Positions 36,780 to 46,132 of a stretch of DNA of 64,000 nucleotides are shown here, one piece after another. The stretch lies in the NCBI GenBank assembly GCA_029243395.1, contig JAQWSE010000007.1, positions 255,690-319,689 on the forward strand, in the 5' to 3' direction. Under the pieces are notes generated by a model. That model was not told the DNA's origin. It ran no database searches and saw only the letters and a program-made list of their open reading frames with translations. Both the position numbers and the translations under genes were made by a program. Every line of letters starts with the position of its first letter. Positions within the stretch are counted from its first letter, which is position 1. This stretch comes from Paracoccaceae bacterium (lineage in GTDB: Bacteria; Pseudomonadota; Alphaproteobacteria; Rhodobacterales; Rhodobacteraceae).

Positions 36780-37697
36780 GTGGCGGGACCTATCAGTAAA
36801 GTTGCCGTTCTTTATGGAGGTAGTTCCTTAGAGAGAAGCGTTTCTTTGGTATCGGGACACGAAGTTGCCAGGGCTCTTTCTAAACAAGGATATGAAGTAT
36901 TTAAGATAGACACAAAAGGAAATTTTTTAGAGCAGTTGATTAATTTTAGCCCAGACGTGGCTTTCAATGCGTTGCACGGAAAATGGGGAGAGGATGGTAT
37001 TATTCAAGGAGTTTTGGAAGTATTAAGAATTCCTTACACACACTCTGGTGTTTTAGCATCTTCCATAGCAATGAATAAGCATCTTGCGAAGACTGTTTTC
37101 AAGGGTAGTGGGTTACCAGTAGCTGATCACTTAGTTCTGAAGAAGGGTTTTATCTTTGAAGATATACCTTTTACGTATCCGTACGTTCTTAAGCCAGTGA
37201 GTGGGGGGTCGAGTCTAGATGTATACATACTTAAGAACCAAAATGATTGGTCAAGAATCAAAATTGACAAAAATGAAATGCCAACAGAATTTCTTATAGA
37301 ACCATTTATACCTGGTAGGGAACTTACAGTGACTGTTATGGGAGATAGGGCATTGTCTGTAACAGATATAGTTTCAGATACTTGGTATGACTATGATGCA
37401 AAGTATGAATTAGGGGGATCTCGGCATATTCTACCAGCTGAAATACCTAATGAAATTACCCAACTTTGTTTGTCACATGCACTCAAGTCTCATACAAGCT
37501 TAGGTTGTCGAGGCGTCTCAAGAATTGATTTTCGATGGAATGAAATGCTCGGAGCTAAAGGTTTGTTTGTTCTCGAATTGAACACGCAGCCTGGTATGAC
37601 CCCAACTTCCCTAGTCCCTGAGCAAGCGAAGTACTGTGGAACTTCTTTTGAAAACCTTTGCAAATGGCTAATTGAGGACGCTTCCTGCGATAGATAA
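36780..37697 (+). CDS. ddl: D-alanine:D-alanine ligase
   Basis: ATP-grasp enzyme supplying the dipeptide used by MurF. LYGGSSLERSVSLVSG near the start, LHGKWGEDGIIQGVLEVL, YTHSGVLASSIAMNK, the ATP-grasp lysine region VLKPVSGGSSLDV, and the metal-binding ELNTQPGMTPTSLVPEQA near the C-terminus. 305 residues, DdlB-type length. GTG start at 36780 with AAGGGGA (36766-36772) seven bases upstream. Its stop overlaps the ftsQ ATG by one base. Confidence 0.96.
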   Translation: MAGPISKVAVLYGGSSLERSVSLVSGHEVARALSKQGYEVFKIDTKGNFLEQLINFSPDVAFNALHGKWGEDGIIQGVLEVLRIPYTHSGVLASSIAMNKHLAKTVFKGSGLPVADHLVLKKGFIFEDIPFTYPYVLKPVSGGSSLDVYILKNQNDWSRIKIDKNEMPTEFLIEPFIPGRELTVTVMGDRALSVTDIVSDTWYDYDAKYELGGSRHILPAEIPNEITQLCLSHALKSHTSLGCRGVSRIDFRWNEMLGAKGLFVLELNTQPGMTPTSLVPEQAKYCGTSFENLCKWLIEDASCDR

Positions 37698-38557
37698 TGA
37701 TTAGATCGGAATATCAGCTTCATAATAAAACCAAGGGGTACCCTGTTCCTTCAAAGTTAAGATATAGAATAGAGAGGATTTGGAGGAGAGCCTGGTTGCG
37801 AAAGTTAATTCTTAGGATCCTCATTCTCATTTTCTTTGCAACAAGTCTAACTTCAGGCTTACTCATTTTCAAAAATGAATTTAATTTTAGAGGTTTAAAA
37901 AGTACCATGGAGGCATTTGCCTTTGAAAGGCCCGAGTTATCAATAATTGACTTAAATATTAAAGGCGCAAATCCAGATCTCAGTAATCAGATTAAGGCAA
38001 TATTACAACTTTCTTTTCCTATTAATCCTTTGAAAATAAATATTAATTACCTCCAAGAATTAATAAACAATGTTGAATCTGTAGATTTTTCCAGAATTAG
38101 GATTACCAAAAATGGAATATTAGAAGTAGTGATAAGAGAAAGAATTCCTGTTGCCCTACACAGAGATGATAAACAGTTAATGCTTTTAGATATTGATGGA
38201 CGGAGGATAGGTGAGGTTTTTTCTAGACTAGATAGACAAGATCTTCCATTGGTAGTGGGACAAGGGGCAAATTACCGAGTAAAAGAGTCCTTAGAAATAT
38301 ACAAATTAGCAAGTCCTATTATTAGTCGTGTACGGGGTATGATATTGGTTGGAGAAAGGCGTTGGGACATTGTTTTGGATGGAAATTTGAGAATAAAACT
38401 GCCAGAAAAGGGTGCAAAAAAAGCTTTGAATGGTTTTCTTGAATCAGGTCAGGTTATGGAAATATTGAGACAGGATTTTTCTGCGGTAGATTTGAGAAAT
38501 AGAGGTAAAGTAATAGTCAGAACTAAAACCACAGTGATAAGAGAAGAAAAAATTTAA
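37697..38557 (+). CDS. ftsQ: Cell division protein FtsQ
   Basis: Bitopic divisome scaffold linking FtsB/FtsL to the Z-ring machinery. A basic cytoplasmic segment of ~40 residues (RIERIWRRAWLRKL), one membrane helix at about 39-56, a POTRA domain (LSIIDLNIKGANPDLSNQI), and the beta domain with VVIRERIPVALHRDD and VDLRNRGKVIVR. 286 residues. Its place between ddl and ftsA confirms the assignment. Confidence 0.94.
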   Translation: MIRSEYQLHNKTKGYPVPSKLRYRIERIWRRAWLRKLILRILILIFFATSLTSGLLIFKNEFNFRGLKSTMEAFAFERPELSIIDLNIKGANPDLSNQIKAILQLSFPINPLKININYLQELINNVESVDFSRIRITKNGILEVVIRERIPVALHRDDKQLMLLDIDGRRIGEVFSRLDRQDLPLVVGQGANYRVKESLEIYKLASPIISRVRGMILVGERRWDIVLDGNLRIKLPEKGAKKALNGFLESGQVMEILRQDFSAVDLRNRGKVIVRTKTTVIREEKI

Positions 38558-38582
38558 TTTTAGTTGACTTGTGTGATCCAAA

Positions 38583-39926
38583 ATGACGATAGATTTCAGG
38601 CGACATCGTGAAAGTAGAAAAAAGCTTAGGGCGGCCATAAGGGACGGAACCTTAGGACTTTTGGATATTGGAACATCTAAGATAGCGTGCCTCATACTTA
38701 AGTTTGCAGAAGGAAACAGAAAATCTAGTGGGTCTGAACATTTACAAGATACCAAAAGGTTAGCTTACCGGGTTGTTGGAGTGGCCACTAAGAAATCTCG
38801 GGGGATCAAGTCAGGAGAGGTGGTTGTAGCTGATGAAGTTGAAAAATCTATTAGGTCAGTCGTTCAACAGGCACAGAAAATGGCCGCAACTACAATCGAT
38901 AATGTTCTGATCTGTTTTTCTGGAGGCTCTCCAGTTTCAAAGAACCTATTTGGGGAATTAAAATTGGAAACGCCAATAGTTGAAACAAGAGATATCGGAA
39001 CGCTACTTTCCAAATATGATTTTGGAACTGCATCTAGCAAGCGGGAAATATTACATGCAATGCCAGTAAATTTTACTTTGGATGACAAAACAGGGTTAAT
39101 AGATCCGTGTGGATTGGCAGGGCAAACTTTAGGCTTGGATGTGAATCTTATGACTATCGATCAAAATGTCCTCGATAATATAACTCAATGCTTTAATCGA
39201 TGCCAATTGGGACTAGCTGGAGCTGTTTTTGCACCTTATGCTTCTGCCAAATCTAGCCTTGTTGAAGATGAATTAAAACTTGGTTCAGCCTGTGTGGATA
39301 TGGGCTCTGGTTCGACGGGTGTTTCAATTTTTCTTAATCATCAAATGGTTTTTGGATCTACGGTAAAATTTGGTGGTGAACACATTACATCTGACATTAT
39401 GCAAGCGTTCCAAATATCATTTGAAGAAGCGGAGAGAATAAAAACTCTACATGGTGGTGTCGTGATTACTAACCTAGATGATAGAGATCTAATTGAGCTT
39501 TCTTCTGGGGATAAGGCAGAAGGTATTCTAAATTATGACCGACCCTTTGTTAGTAGATCAGAACTAATATCAGTAATTAGACCCAGGCTTGAAGAAATAT
39601 TAGAGGAAGTCGGCAGCCAACTCGATGTAGGTGGATTTGATCACCTTCCTTCTAAACGGATAGTTTTTACTGGGGGAGGGAGTCAATTACCAGGATTTTA
39701 TGAACTTGCTACTGATCTTTTTGGATCTAGAGTTAGAATAGGTCGACCCATGAGAATTCAGGGATTACCTCAAGCTTTACATGGTTCCCAATTTTCAGCA
39801 ATCATAGGCCTTGCTATTGAGGCAAGTTATCCTCAGGATGAGGTTTGGGATTTTGATATGCCTTTTAGAGCTGGAGCAACAGAGCGTTTCAGATTAGCTG
39901 TGAATTGGTTTAAGGAGAATTGGTAG
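38583..39926 (+). CDS. ftsA: Cell division protein FtsA
   Basis: Actin-like ATPase that tethers FtsZ to the membrane. Phosphate-1 loop LLDIGTSKIACLI at about residues 22-34, VVGVATKKSRGIKSGEVV for the 1C domain, CVDMGSGSTGVSIF for phosphate-2, and the adenosine motif VFTGGGSQLPGF. The C-terminus (RFRLAVNWFKENW) matches the membrane-targeting amphipathic helix of alphaproteobacteria. 447 residues; slightly long at the N-terminus. Confidence 0.96.
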   Translation: MTIDFRRHRESRKKLRAAIRDGTLGLLDIGTSKIACLILKFAEGNRKSSGSEHLQDTKRLAYRVVGVATKKSRGIKSGEVVVADEVEKSIRSVVQQAQKMAATTIDNVLICFSGGSPVSKNLFGELKLETPIVETRDIGTLLSKYDFGTASSKREILHAMPVNFTLDDKTGLIDPCGLAGQTLGLDVNLMTIDQNVLDNITQCFNRCQLGLAGAVFAPYASAKSSLVEDELKLGSACVDMGSGSTGVSIFLNHQMVFGSTVKFGGEHITSDIMQAFQISFEEAERIKTLHGGVVITNLDDRDLIELSSGDKAEGILNYDRPFVSRSELISVIRPRLEEILEEVGSQLDVGGFDHLPSKRIVFTGGGSQLPGFYELATDLFGSRVRIGRPMRIQGLPQALHGSQFSAIIGLAIEASYPQDEVWDFDMPFRAGATERFRLAVNWFKENW

Positions 39927-40059
39927 CTGGTTTGTTGGTATTTTTCTTTCTATTTGCGCATAATAAATTTTTAGTGACCTAAGTTTGGTATTGAGCTATC
40001 ATACCGAATCAAAAAAAAAAAGACTTAAATAAAGTTAACAGGCAAAACGGGCAAAAATC

Positions 40060-41640
40060 ATGACTTTTACTTTGAGGGTTCCTGACCAACAGGATCTAAA
40101 GCCTCGCATCATTGTTTTTGGTGTTGGTGGGGCTGGCGGAAACGCAGTTGATAATATGATAATCAAGAATTTGGAGGGAGCAAATTTTGTAGTAGCCAAT
40201 ACGGATGCTCAAGCTCTTCAACAATCAAGTGCCCAGAAAAAGATACAAATGGGTATAAAAATTACTGAAGGCCTCGGTGCAGGAGCAAAACCCGAAATAG
40301 GGACTCTAGCTGCAGAAGAGAGCTTAGAAGAGGTTGTAGATTCTCTTAGAGATAGTCATATGTGTTTTATCACTGCTGGGATGGGAGGCGGAACTGGAAC
40401 TGGTGCCGCACCTGTAATAGCTCAGGCAGCAAGAGAATTGGGAGTTTTAACAGTAGGCGTAGTGACTAAGCCATTTCAGTTTGAGGGATTTAAGCGTATG
40501 GAGCAGGCCCAAATAGGGATCGAGACACTCCAGGACGTTGTAGATACACTTATAGTTATACCGAATCAGAATTTGTTTCGAATCGCCAATGAGAAAACAA
40601 CATTCACTCAAGCTTTCGAACTAGCTGATGACGTATTATACCAAGGGGTTAAGGGCGTTACTGATCTTATGGTACGGCCAGGTTTGATTAACTTAGATTT
40701 TGCAGATGTTCGAGCAGTGATGGATGAAATGGGGAAAGCCATGATGGGTACTGGTGAAGCTAGTGGTGAAGATAGAGCCCAGCAAGCAGCTGAAAAGGCC
40801 ATAGCGAATCCATTGCTTGATGAAATTTCACTCAAAGGTGCAAGGGGTGTGCTGATTAATGTCACCGGTGGGAATGACATGACTTTATTTGAGTTAGATG
40901 AGGCTGCTAATAGAATTAGAGACGAAGTAGAAGGGGATGCCAAAATTATGGTTGGAACGACCTTAGATCCTAATATGGATGGCTTACTGAGAGTGTCAGT
41001 AGTTGCTACAGGAATTGAGGCGAACATCCAAGAAGTAGAAACGACCTCTAATTTAATGATGAGTAACCGAAATTTACGCCCAGAAAATAACCGAATGTCT
41101 GCCCATGAAAACCGTTTCACTAGTGGACCAGGTCCAAGTAGAGTAGATCTTGGACAGGATCCAGTGGGATTAAATATGAGTCATAAGGCCCAAGATATTA
41201 AGAGCACTGGTATAGGAGAAAAGGTTTTGGCAACCCCTCTATCTAGTGAGAATCAGACTAAAAAAGAAGAAATAGCTAAGATTAACGTGAATGAGGGTGG
41301 AGGCATCCCAAACTTTGTAGGTGATACCATGCAAAGACTTCATGCTGCGGTTAAGAAAGAGCCTACCCCTGAATTATATAATAGAGATTCCGATGTCGAA
41401 CACCAAAATATGTCTTCATCTAGTAAAGGTAAATTGAATAGCATCTTGCAGAGGATGACAGGCTTTCGTGAAAAAAAGCAAGAGCAACCTATAGATTCTA
41501 AAATATCACCATCAGTTAATAAGAGCGAGGCAATTGTACCTAATCAAAAAGTGGTAAGGGATTCAGAAGAATTGTCACTATCAACTGAACAGAAACGTAA
41601 AGAAGAGGTACCTGCCTTTCTGAGGCGACAGGCAAATTAA
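40060..41640 (+). CDS. ftsZ: Cell division GTPase FtsZ
   Basis: Tubulin-like GTPase that forms the division ring. [13 protein letters not shown] (residues 21-33), signature [15 protein letters not shown] near 107-121, [13 protein letters not shown], and T7-loop region [11 protein letters not shown]. After the globular core comes a ~190-residue low-complexity linker, then the C-terminal peptide [10 protein letters not shown] that binds FtsA and other partners in alphaproteobacteria. 526 residues, the long alphaproteobacterial form. The 133-base gap upstream includes an 11-A run (40011-40021) and probably a promoter. Confidence 0.97.
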   Translation: MTFTLRVPDQQDLKPRIIVFGVGGAGGNAVDNMIIKNLEGANFVVANTDAQALQQSSAQKKIQMGIKITEGLGAGAKPEIGTLAAEESLEEVVDSLRDSHMCFITAGMGGGTGTGAAPVIAQAARELGVLTVGVVTKPFQFEGFKRMEQAQIGIETLQDVVDTLIVIPNQNLFRIANEKTTFTQAFELADDVLYQGVKGVTDLMVRPGLINLDFADVRAVMDEMGKAMMGTGEASGEDRAQQAAEKAIANPLLDEISLKGARGVLINVTGGNDMTLFELDEAANRIRDEVEGDAKIMVGTTLDPNMDGLLRVSVVATGIEANIQEVETTSNLMMSNRNLRPENNRMSAHENRFTSGPGPSRVDLGQDPVGLNMSHKAQDIKSTGIGEKVLATPLSSENQTKKEEIAKINVNEGGGIPNFVGDTMQRLHAAVKKEPTPELYNRDSDVEHQNMSSSSKGKLNSILQRMTGFREKKQEQPIDSKISPSVNKSEAIVPNQKVVRDSEELSLSTEQKRKEEVPAFLRRQAN

Positions 41641-41757
41641 TCTACTTAATTGGCGCATCTGTCGTGTATTATTTTGTTACAAACTGTGATTTGATAAAAA
41701 GTGTCAATAAGGTACACTGACGCTACTTTACAAGGAACAGTTTGAGGAAAATTTCTT

Positions 41758-42684
41758 TTGCAAACTACAGTTGAAAAATCTTTCAGCCACCTAGGTACTG
41801 GTGTTCATCTCGGCAGGCCAGTCCGGATAACTGTTAAGCCTGCTGAAAGGGGTCATGGATTAGTTTTTAAGCGCACTGATGTAGAAGATAATAAATCTTT
41901 AATTCCAGCTAGTTATGAATATCTAATTAAAGGGGAATTGTGTACGTCAATTGCAAACACTTACGGTGTCAGGGTAATGACAGTCGAGCATCTTTTGGCT
42001 GCTTTTTCCGGAGTTGGTGTGACAAATGCATTGATAGAAATTGATAATGAGGAAGTCCCAATTCTTGATGGTTCATCAGATAGATTTGTCAAGTCTATCA
42101 TTAATGCGGGGGTTTATGAGCAGGATCAATCGTTGATGATTTGCAAGGTTACCGATATAGTAGAGGTTCAGGATGGTGCTTCGTGGGCCAGATTTGAACC
42201 TGCTGATGAGCTTAAATTAACTGTAACAATCAATTATCCGGAAACCCTTATTGGAAAGCAGAGTTTATCTTTATCGATGTCTAATGGGGCGTTTATGAAG
42301 GAGCTTAGCAACTGTAGGACCTTTTGTTTAAGAGATGATGTACAAAATATGATCGCAAAAGGATTGGCACTGGGGGGCAGCTTAGAAAATGCAATAGTGA
42401 TAGACAAATTTAGAGTCCTGAATTCGGAAGGCTTACGTAGAAATGATGAGTTTGTTCGTCACAAGATGTTAGATGCCTTAGGTGATTTGACTTTATCTGG
42501 TAACCCCATATTTGGGCATTTCACTTCATTTTGTGGAGGACATAGGTTAAATAGCAAATTGATTGGAGAGCTTCTATCAAGTAAACAGTTCCACAAATTC
42601 TGCCATTTAAATAATAGTGAGGCCCACAAGCTTCTTGGATTCAAATATAAGTCAAGTAGCCTGGATTATAAAGCAGTCAGTTAA
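41758..42684 (+). CDS. lpxC: UDP-3-O-acyl-GlcNAc deacetylase
   Basis: Zinc amidase for the committed step of lipid A synthesis. The zinc ligands are the His in VEHLLAAFSGVGVTNALIEI and those in DEFVRHKMLDALGDL; the catalytic His lies in FCGGHRLNSKL, and VPILDGSS is also conserved. 308 residues. TTG 41758 is the probable start: GAGGAAAA (41743-41750) is seven bases upstream and the N-terminus then matches the family. It shows that the organism makes lipopolysaccharide. Confidence 0.95.
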   Translation: MQTTVEKSFSHLGTGVHLGRPVRITVKPAERGHGLVFKRTDVEDNKSLIPASYEYLIKGELCTSIANTYGVRVMTVEHLLAAFSGVGVTNALIEIDNEEVPILDGSSDRFVKSIINAGVYEQDQSLMICKVTDIVEVQDGASWARFEPADELKLTVTINYPETLIGKQSLSLSMSNGAFMKELSNCRTFCLRDDVQNMIAKGLALGGSLENAIVIDKFRVLNSEGLRRNDEFVRHKMLDALGDLTLSGNPIFGHFTSFCGGHRLNSKLIGELLSSKQFHKFCHLNNSEAHKLLGFKYKSSSLDYKAVS

Positions 42685-42767
42685 ATAATCCTTGGTTGAA
42701 TTTTTCTTAGTGTGTTATCTAAGGGCAGGTTAATTTATTTTTCACTAATTTTGTAGAGATTATTAAT

Positions 42768-43541
42768 ATGAGGATCATTAGGTTTCTAACTGGTTACTTT
42801 TTCATAGGGTCGCTCAGTTGTTTGTTACTTACTTGTACAAAACTTGCCAGTGATTTTGATGAAAAATCCTCTATTACTGAAATTCTTGCCGGTGCAAGTG
42901 AGGCGTATGAGAAAGGGGATTTTTCAAGGTCAGCAGAGATTTTTCTCAAAGTTGAAGAGTATTTTCCATATTCAGACGAATCTAGAATGGCACTTGTTAA
43001 GGCAATAGAAGCTTATCATAAAGGAGCAAAATTTCTTGAGCTGAGATCTGTTTCAAAAAAGTTTATAGAATTGTATCCTGAATCGGAGAATGCTCCTTAT
43101 GCGAAATACATGGTCGGTATGAGTTACTTTGAGCAGATCATTGATGTAGAGAGAGATCAGGGAGCAACCAGAGATTCAATGAGAGAATTTTTTGAGTTGA
43201 ACACACTTTATCCAAATAGCAAATATCAGGAGCTGGCAAAAAAGAATATAAAAATTGCACAAAATCAATTGGCAGGCCAAGAAATGTTGGTTGGTAGATA
43301 TTATCTGAAAAAGGGAAATCCTCTTTCTGCTTTGAAGAGATTTCAAGCAGTCATGCATGATCACAAAAATACACCTTTTTACCCTGAATCTCTTTATAGA
43401 GCAGTGGAAACTTACCTAATGATGGGTGTTGATCGCCAAGCATTAGATACTTATAATTTGTTAAGAAAAAAATTTCCTGATAGTAAGTGGACGTCATTAG
43501 CCTCTATTCAAATTAAGGAAAGTCGTTTAAAGGACAAATAG
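42768..43541 (+). CDS. bamD: Outer-membrane assembly lipoprotein BamD
   Basis: Lipoprotein of the BAM complex that inserts beta-barrel proteins. A lipoprotein signal (RFLTGYFFIGSLSCLLLTC) is followed by TPR-like helical repeats: AYEKGDFSRSAEIFLKVEEYFPYSDES and AKYMVGMSYFEQI. Two cysteines (18 and 23) could be the lipidation site; the LLTC context of Cys23 is not ideal. 257 residues. The position before recN is conserved in alphaproteobacteria. Confidence 0.93.
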   Translation: MRIIRFLTGYFFIGSLSCLLLTCTKLASDFDEKSSITEILAGASEAYEKGDFSRSAEIFLKVEEYFPYSDESRMALVKAIEAYHKGAKFLELRSVSKKFIELYPESENAPYAKYMVGMSYFEQIIDVERDQGATRDSMREFFELNTLYPNSKYQELAKKNIKIAQNQLAGQEMLVGRYYLKKGNPLSALKRFQAVMHDHKNTPFYPESLYRAVETYLMMGVDRQALDTYNLLRKKFPDSKWTSLASIQIKESRLKDK

Positions 43542-43543
43542 CT

Positions 43544-45196
43544 ATGCTTACGTCATTAAGCATCAGAAACATGCTGTTGGTGGAAGAAGCAGAAATATAT
43601 TTTTCATCAGGCTTAAATGTTTTTACCGGTGAGACTGGTGCTGGAAAATCAATTATCTTGGACTGTTTAAGCTTTGTTCTTGGGAATAAATCTAGAAAAC
43701 GCTTTGTTAGAACATTATGCGATAGGGGAGAAGTTATAGCGGAATTTAAAGTAAAGAAAACTAGTGAGGTAAGAAAATTAGTTGAAGGGTTGTCAATAAT
43801 ATGGACAGATAATCTAGTCATAAGGCGAGTTGAGTTTTCAGATGGTAAAAGGAAGACATATGTGAATGATACCAATTGCACCTTAGATACCATCCAGAAA
43901 CTGGGTGCTAAATTAGTCGAATTTGTGGATCAAAAAGATGGTTCCCAGATTTTAAAGAAAAGCAATCACATTACCTTATTAGATGATTTTTCAGGACATC
44001 AAAATGAGGTTAAGAATTTGGGCAAGGCTTGGGATGATTTGAAGAAGACACAACAAGAAATAACCAAAGTGGAAAGTAGAAAGGATTCACAGGGAAAAGA
44101 ACTAGAGTTTGTTAAACAATCTTTGTCAGCGATAAGTATATTAAATCCTCAGCCAGGAGAATTAGAAGAGTTGGAGATTATACGCGCTTCTCTAAGGTCC
44201 TCTAGTAAGATCGAAGAAAATCTCAAGGAGGCAGCCGATTTGATTTCAGGTCAACAAGTGAGACATGAATTTGTTTCAGCTCTTAACAAATTGGAGAAGG
44301 CTCATGATCTTGTATCTGATCAGTTGCTTGTTGAGACAATCAGTGCTTTAGAAGGTATAATTCATGAACTAGATGAAATTGAAAAGAACATTCCCAACAT
44401 TATTGAAAAGAGAAATTCGGGGGGGATGACTTTGGAAGAAGTGGAGGACAGGCTCTTCAATTTTAGAAACATTGCAAGAAAACACGGAATTAATCCAGAG
44501 AATCTAATGGTTCTGAATCAGGAAATGGAAGCTAGCTTAATAGAATATGACAACACAGAGAAGCATTTAGTTGCATTGATGAGCACTCTAGTATCTTTGG
44601 AAAAAGCATATCAAGCGAGTGCTGAGAAAATTTCAGAGAAAAGGAAGAGGGAAGGGAAAAACTTAGACATGATGATGAGCCAAGAGCTAATTCCCCTAAA
44701 GATGGAAGGTATCGAATTCAGGACCTTGTTGGAAAGACGGAGAGAACAGGGTTTTAATGGCTGTGATACTGTTGCTTTTCAGATTTGCAATCATGGTATG
44801 CCTGCAAAAGATATGGAAAAAATAGCATCAGGTGGTGAATTATCAAGACTTCTCCTTGCCTTGAAGGTTTGTTTAGTAGCTAATACAAGTGGTACATCCT
44901 TGATTTTTGATGAAATTGATAGAGGAATTGGCGGTGCCACTGCGGAAGCTGTCGGTAATCGTTTGGCATCATTAGCTGAAAGAGATCAAATATTGTTAGT
45001 CACCCATTCACCTCAGGTTGCGTCCAAGGCTCATAAGCACTGGAGTGTCAGAAAGATAGCTGAGAAAACAAATCCCCCCGTTACCTTGTTGAATGAGCTT
45101 AGCCAGGACGCTAAGGTGGCCGAGTTAGCTAGAATGATTTCTGGCGAAGTGGTGTCTAAGGAAGCTCTTGCAGCTGCACACAGATTAATGAACTAA
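43544..45196 (+). CDS. recN: DNA repair protein RecN
   Basis: SMC-like ATPase acting in double-strand break repair. Walker A GETGAGKSIILDCLSF near residue 28, two coiled-coil arms around a central region (about residues 150-370), the ABC signature in ASGGELSRLLLALK, and Walker B TSLIFDEIDRGIGG, followed by LVTHSPQVASKA. 550 residues, full length. It starts two bases after the bamD stop with AAAGG upstream. No LexA-type box was identified. Confidence 0.96.
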   Translation: MLTSLSIRNMLLVEEAEIYFSSGLNVFTGETGAGKSIILDCLSFVLGNKSRKRFVRTLCDRGEVIAEFKVKKTSEVRKLVEGLSIIWTDNLVIRRVEFSDGKRKTYVNDTNCTLDTIQKLGAKLVEFVDQKDGSQILKKSNHITLLDDFSGHQNEVKNLGKAWDDLKKTQQEITKVESRKDSQGKELEFVKQSLSAISILNPQPGELEELEIIRASLRSSSKIEENLKEAADLISGQQVRHEFVSALNKLEKAHDLVSDQLLVETISALEGIIHELDEIEKNIPNIIEKRNSGGMTLEEVEDRLFNFRNIARKHGINPENLMVLNQEMEASLIEYDNTEKHLVALMSTLVSLEKAYQASAEKISEKRKREGKNLDMMMSQELIPLKMEGIEFRTLLERRREQGFNGCDTVAFQICNHGMPAKDMEKIASGGELSRLLLALKVCLVANTSGTSLIFDEIDRGIGGATAEAVGNRLASLAERDQILLVTHSPQVASKAHKHWSVRKIAEKTNPPVTLLNELSQDAKVAELARMISGEVVSKEALAAAHRLMN

Positions 45197-45205
45197 ATAG
45201 GGGTC

Positions 45206-46084
45206 TTAGTTGATTTTAGACTCATAATCTTCACACAATCTGGCACTAATGTAATGGTTGCCATTTCCAATGAGCTTATCTTCTTGGTAAGTTTTCAATA
45301 TGGGTTTTATAATTTTACATATTCTTTTATTTGATTTAAATAGCTCTAGCATGTATTGTAAGTCCTTTATGGTATTATCAATCGTGAAGGCGTAACTATC
45401 ATATTCCTCTTTTATTGCCTTGGGTGCTATTCTATCTAAGGATTTTGATGATCCTGACCCCAATGAAGTCAGGTTATAAAATTTTCCCCAGTCAATACCT
45501 AGATTTTTTGCCGCCTTTAGAGATTCAATGGCTAAGCTAGCAGTACCTAGTGCTAGGAAATTTGATATTAGTTTGGCCTTTGTTCCCATACCTAAAGATC
45601 CAATCCTTTCAATTCTTTCACAGCAAGGTAATAATATATTTTTGGTAACTATATAATCTTCATGACTTCCGCCTATCATTGCACCCAACTTCCCATCAAC
45701 AGACTGCTGGTATCCTCCTGTGATAGGGCACTCGACATATCTCAAGTTTTTACTTTTTGCTAGAGATCCTATTTCAAAAACAGTACTTAAATTATTGGTG
45801 GTGCAGTCAATTATGATGCTATGAACTGTAAGGTTTTCAACTAATTGATAAAACACTTGCTTAACAATTTTTGAGTTAGGTAGGCACAGTAATATGATTT
45901 CACATTTTTCCGCTAAGGATTTGATGTCTAGTACTTCTCTGGCGCCTTTGCTCTTGACTCGTTCTATAGGTGCGGAGTTCTTGTGCTTAACTACAAAGAC
46001 CTTTCTACCAGAAGAAAGAATATTCGAAACCATGCCTTCGCCCATTATCCCTACCCCAATGAAGCCTAGTGCTTTTGCTTTCAT
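45206..46084 (-). CDS. NAD(P)-dependent beta-hydroxyacid dehydrogenase family
   Basis: Relative of 3-hydroxyisobutyrate and tartronate semialdehyde reductases. The Rossmann motif GFIGVGIMGEGMVSNIL is at residues 7-23; the substrate loop is CPITGGYQQSVDGKLGAM and the catalytic lysine lies in GTKAKLISNFLALG. 292 residues. It is downstream of the FAD-linked dehydrogenase gene (48-base gap) on the same strand, suggesting a shared hydroxyacid pathway. The actual substrate is unknown. Confidence 0.85.
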   Translation of the reverse strand: MKAKALGFIGVGIMGEGMVSNILSSGRKVFVVKHKNSAPIERVKSKGAREVLDIKSLAEKCEIILLCLPNSKIVKQVFYQLVENLTVHSIIIDCTTNNLSTVFEIGSLAKSKNLRYVECPITGGYQQSVDGKLGAMIGGSHEDYIVTKNILLPCCERIERIGSLGMGTKAKLISNFLALGTASLAIESLKAAKNLGIDWGKFYNLTSLGSGSSKSLDRIAPKAIKEEYDSYAFTIDNTIKDLQYMLELFKSNKRICKIIKPILKTYQEDKLIGNGNHYISARLCEDYESKIN

Positions 46085-46132
46085 GTGCTATACCTTTTCA
46101 GTTTTAGTGAAGAAAAAAATGATTTTTCTTCA

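Noticed and set aside
40024-40040. TTAA-N6-TTAAC before ftsZ as a CtrA site
   Set aside because: CtrA sites need a seven-base spacer; in AT-rich DNA a six-base-spaced match is expected by chance.
40608-41120. 170-codon open frame antisense to ftsZ
   Set aside because: Opposite a highly conserved gene with serine- and isoleucine-rich composition typical of shadow frames.
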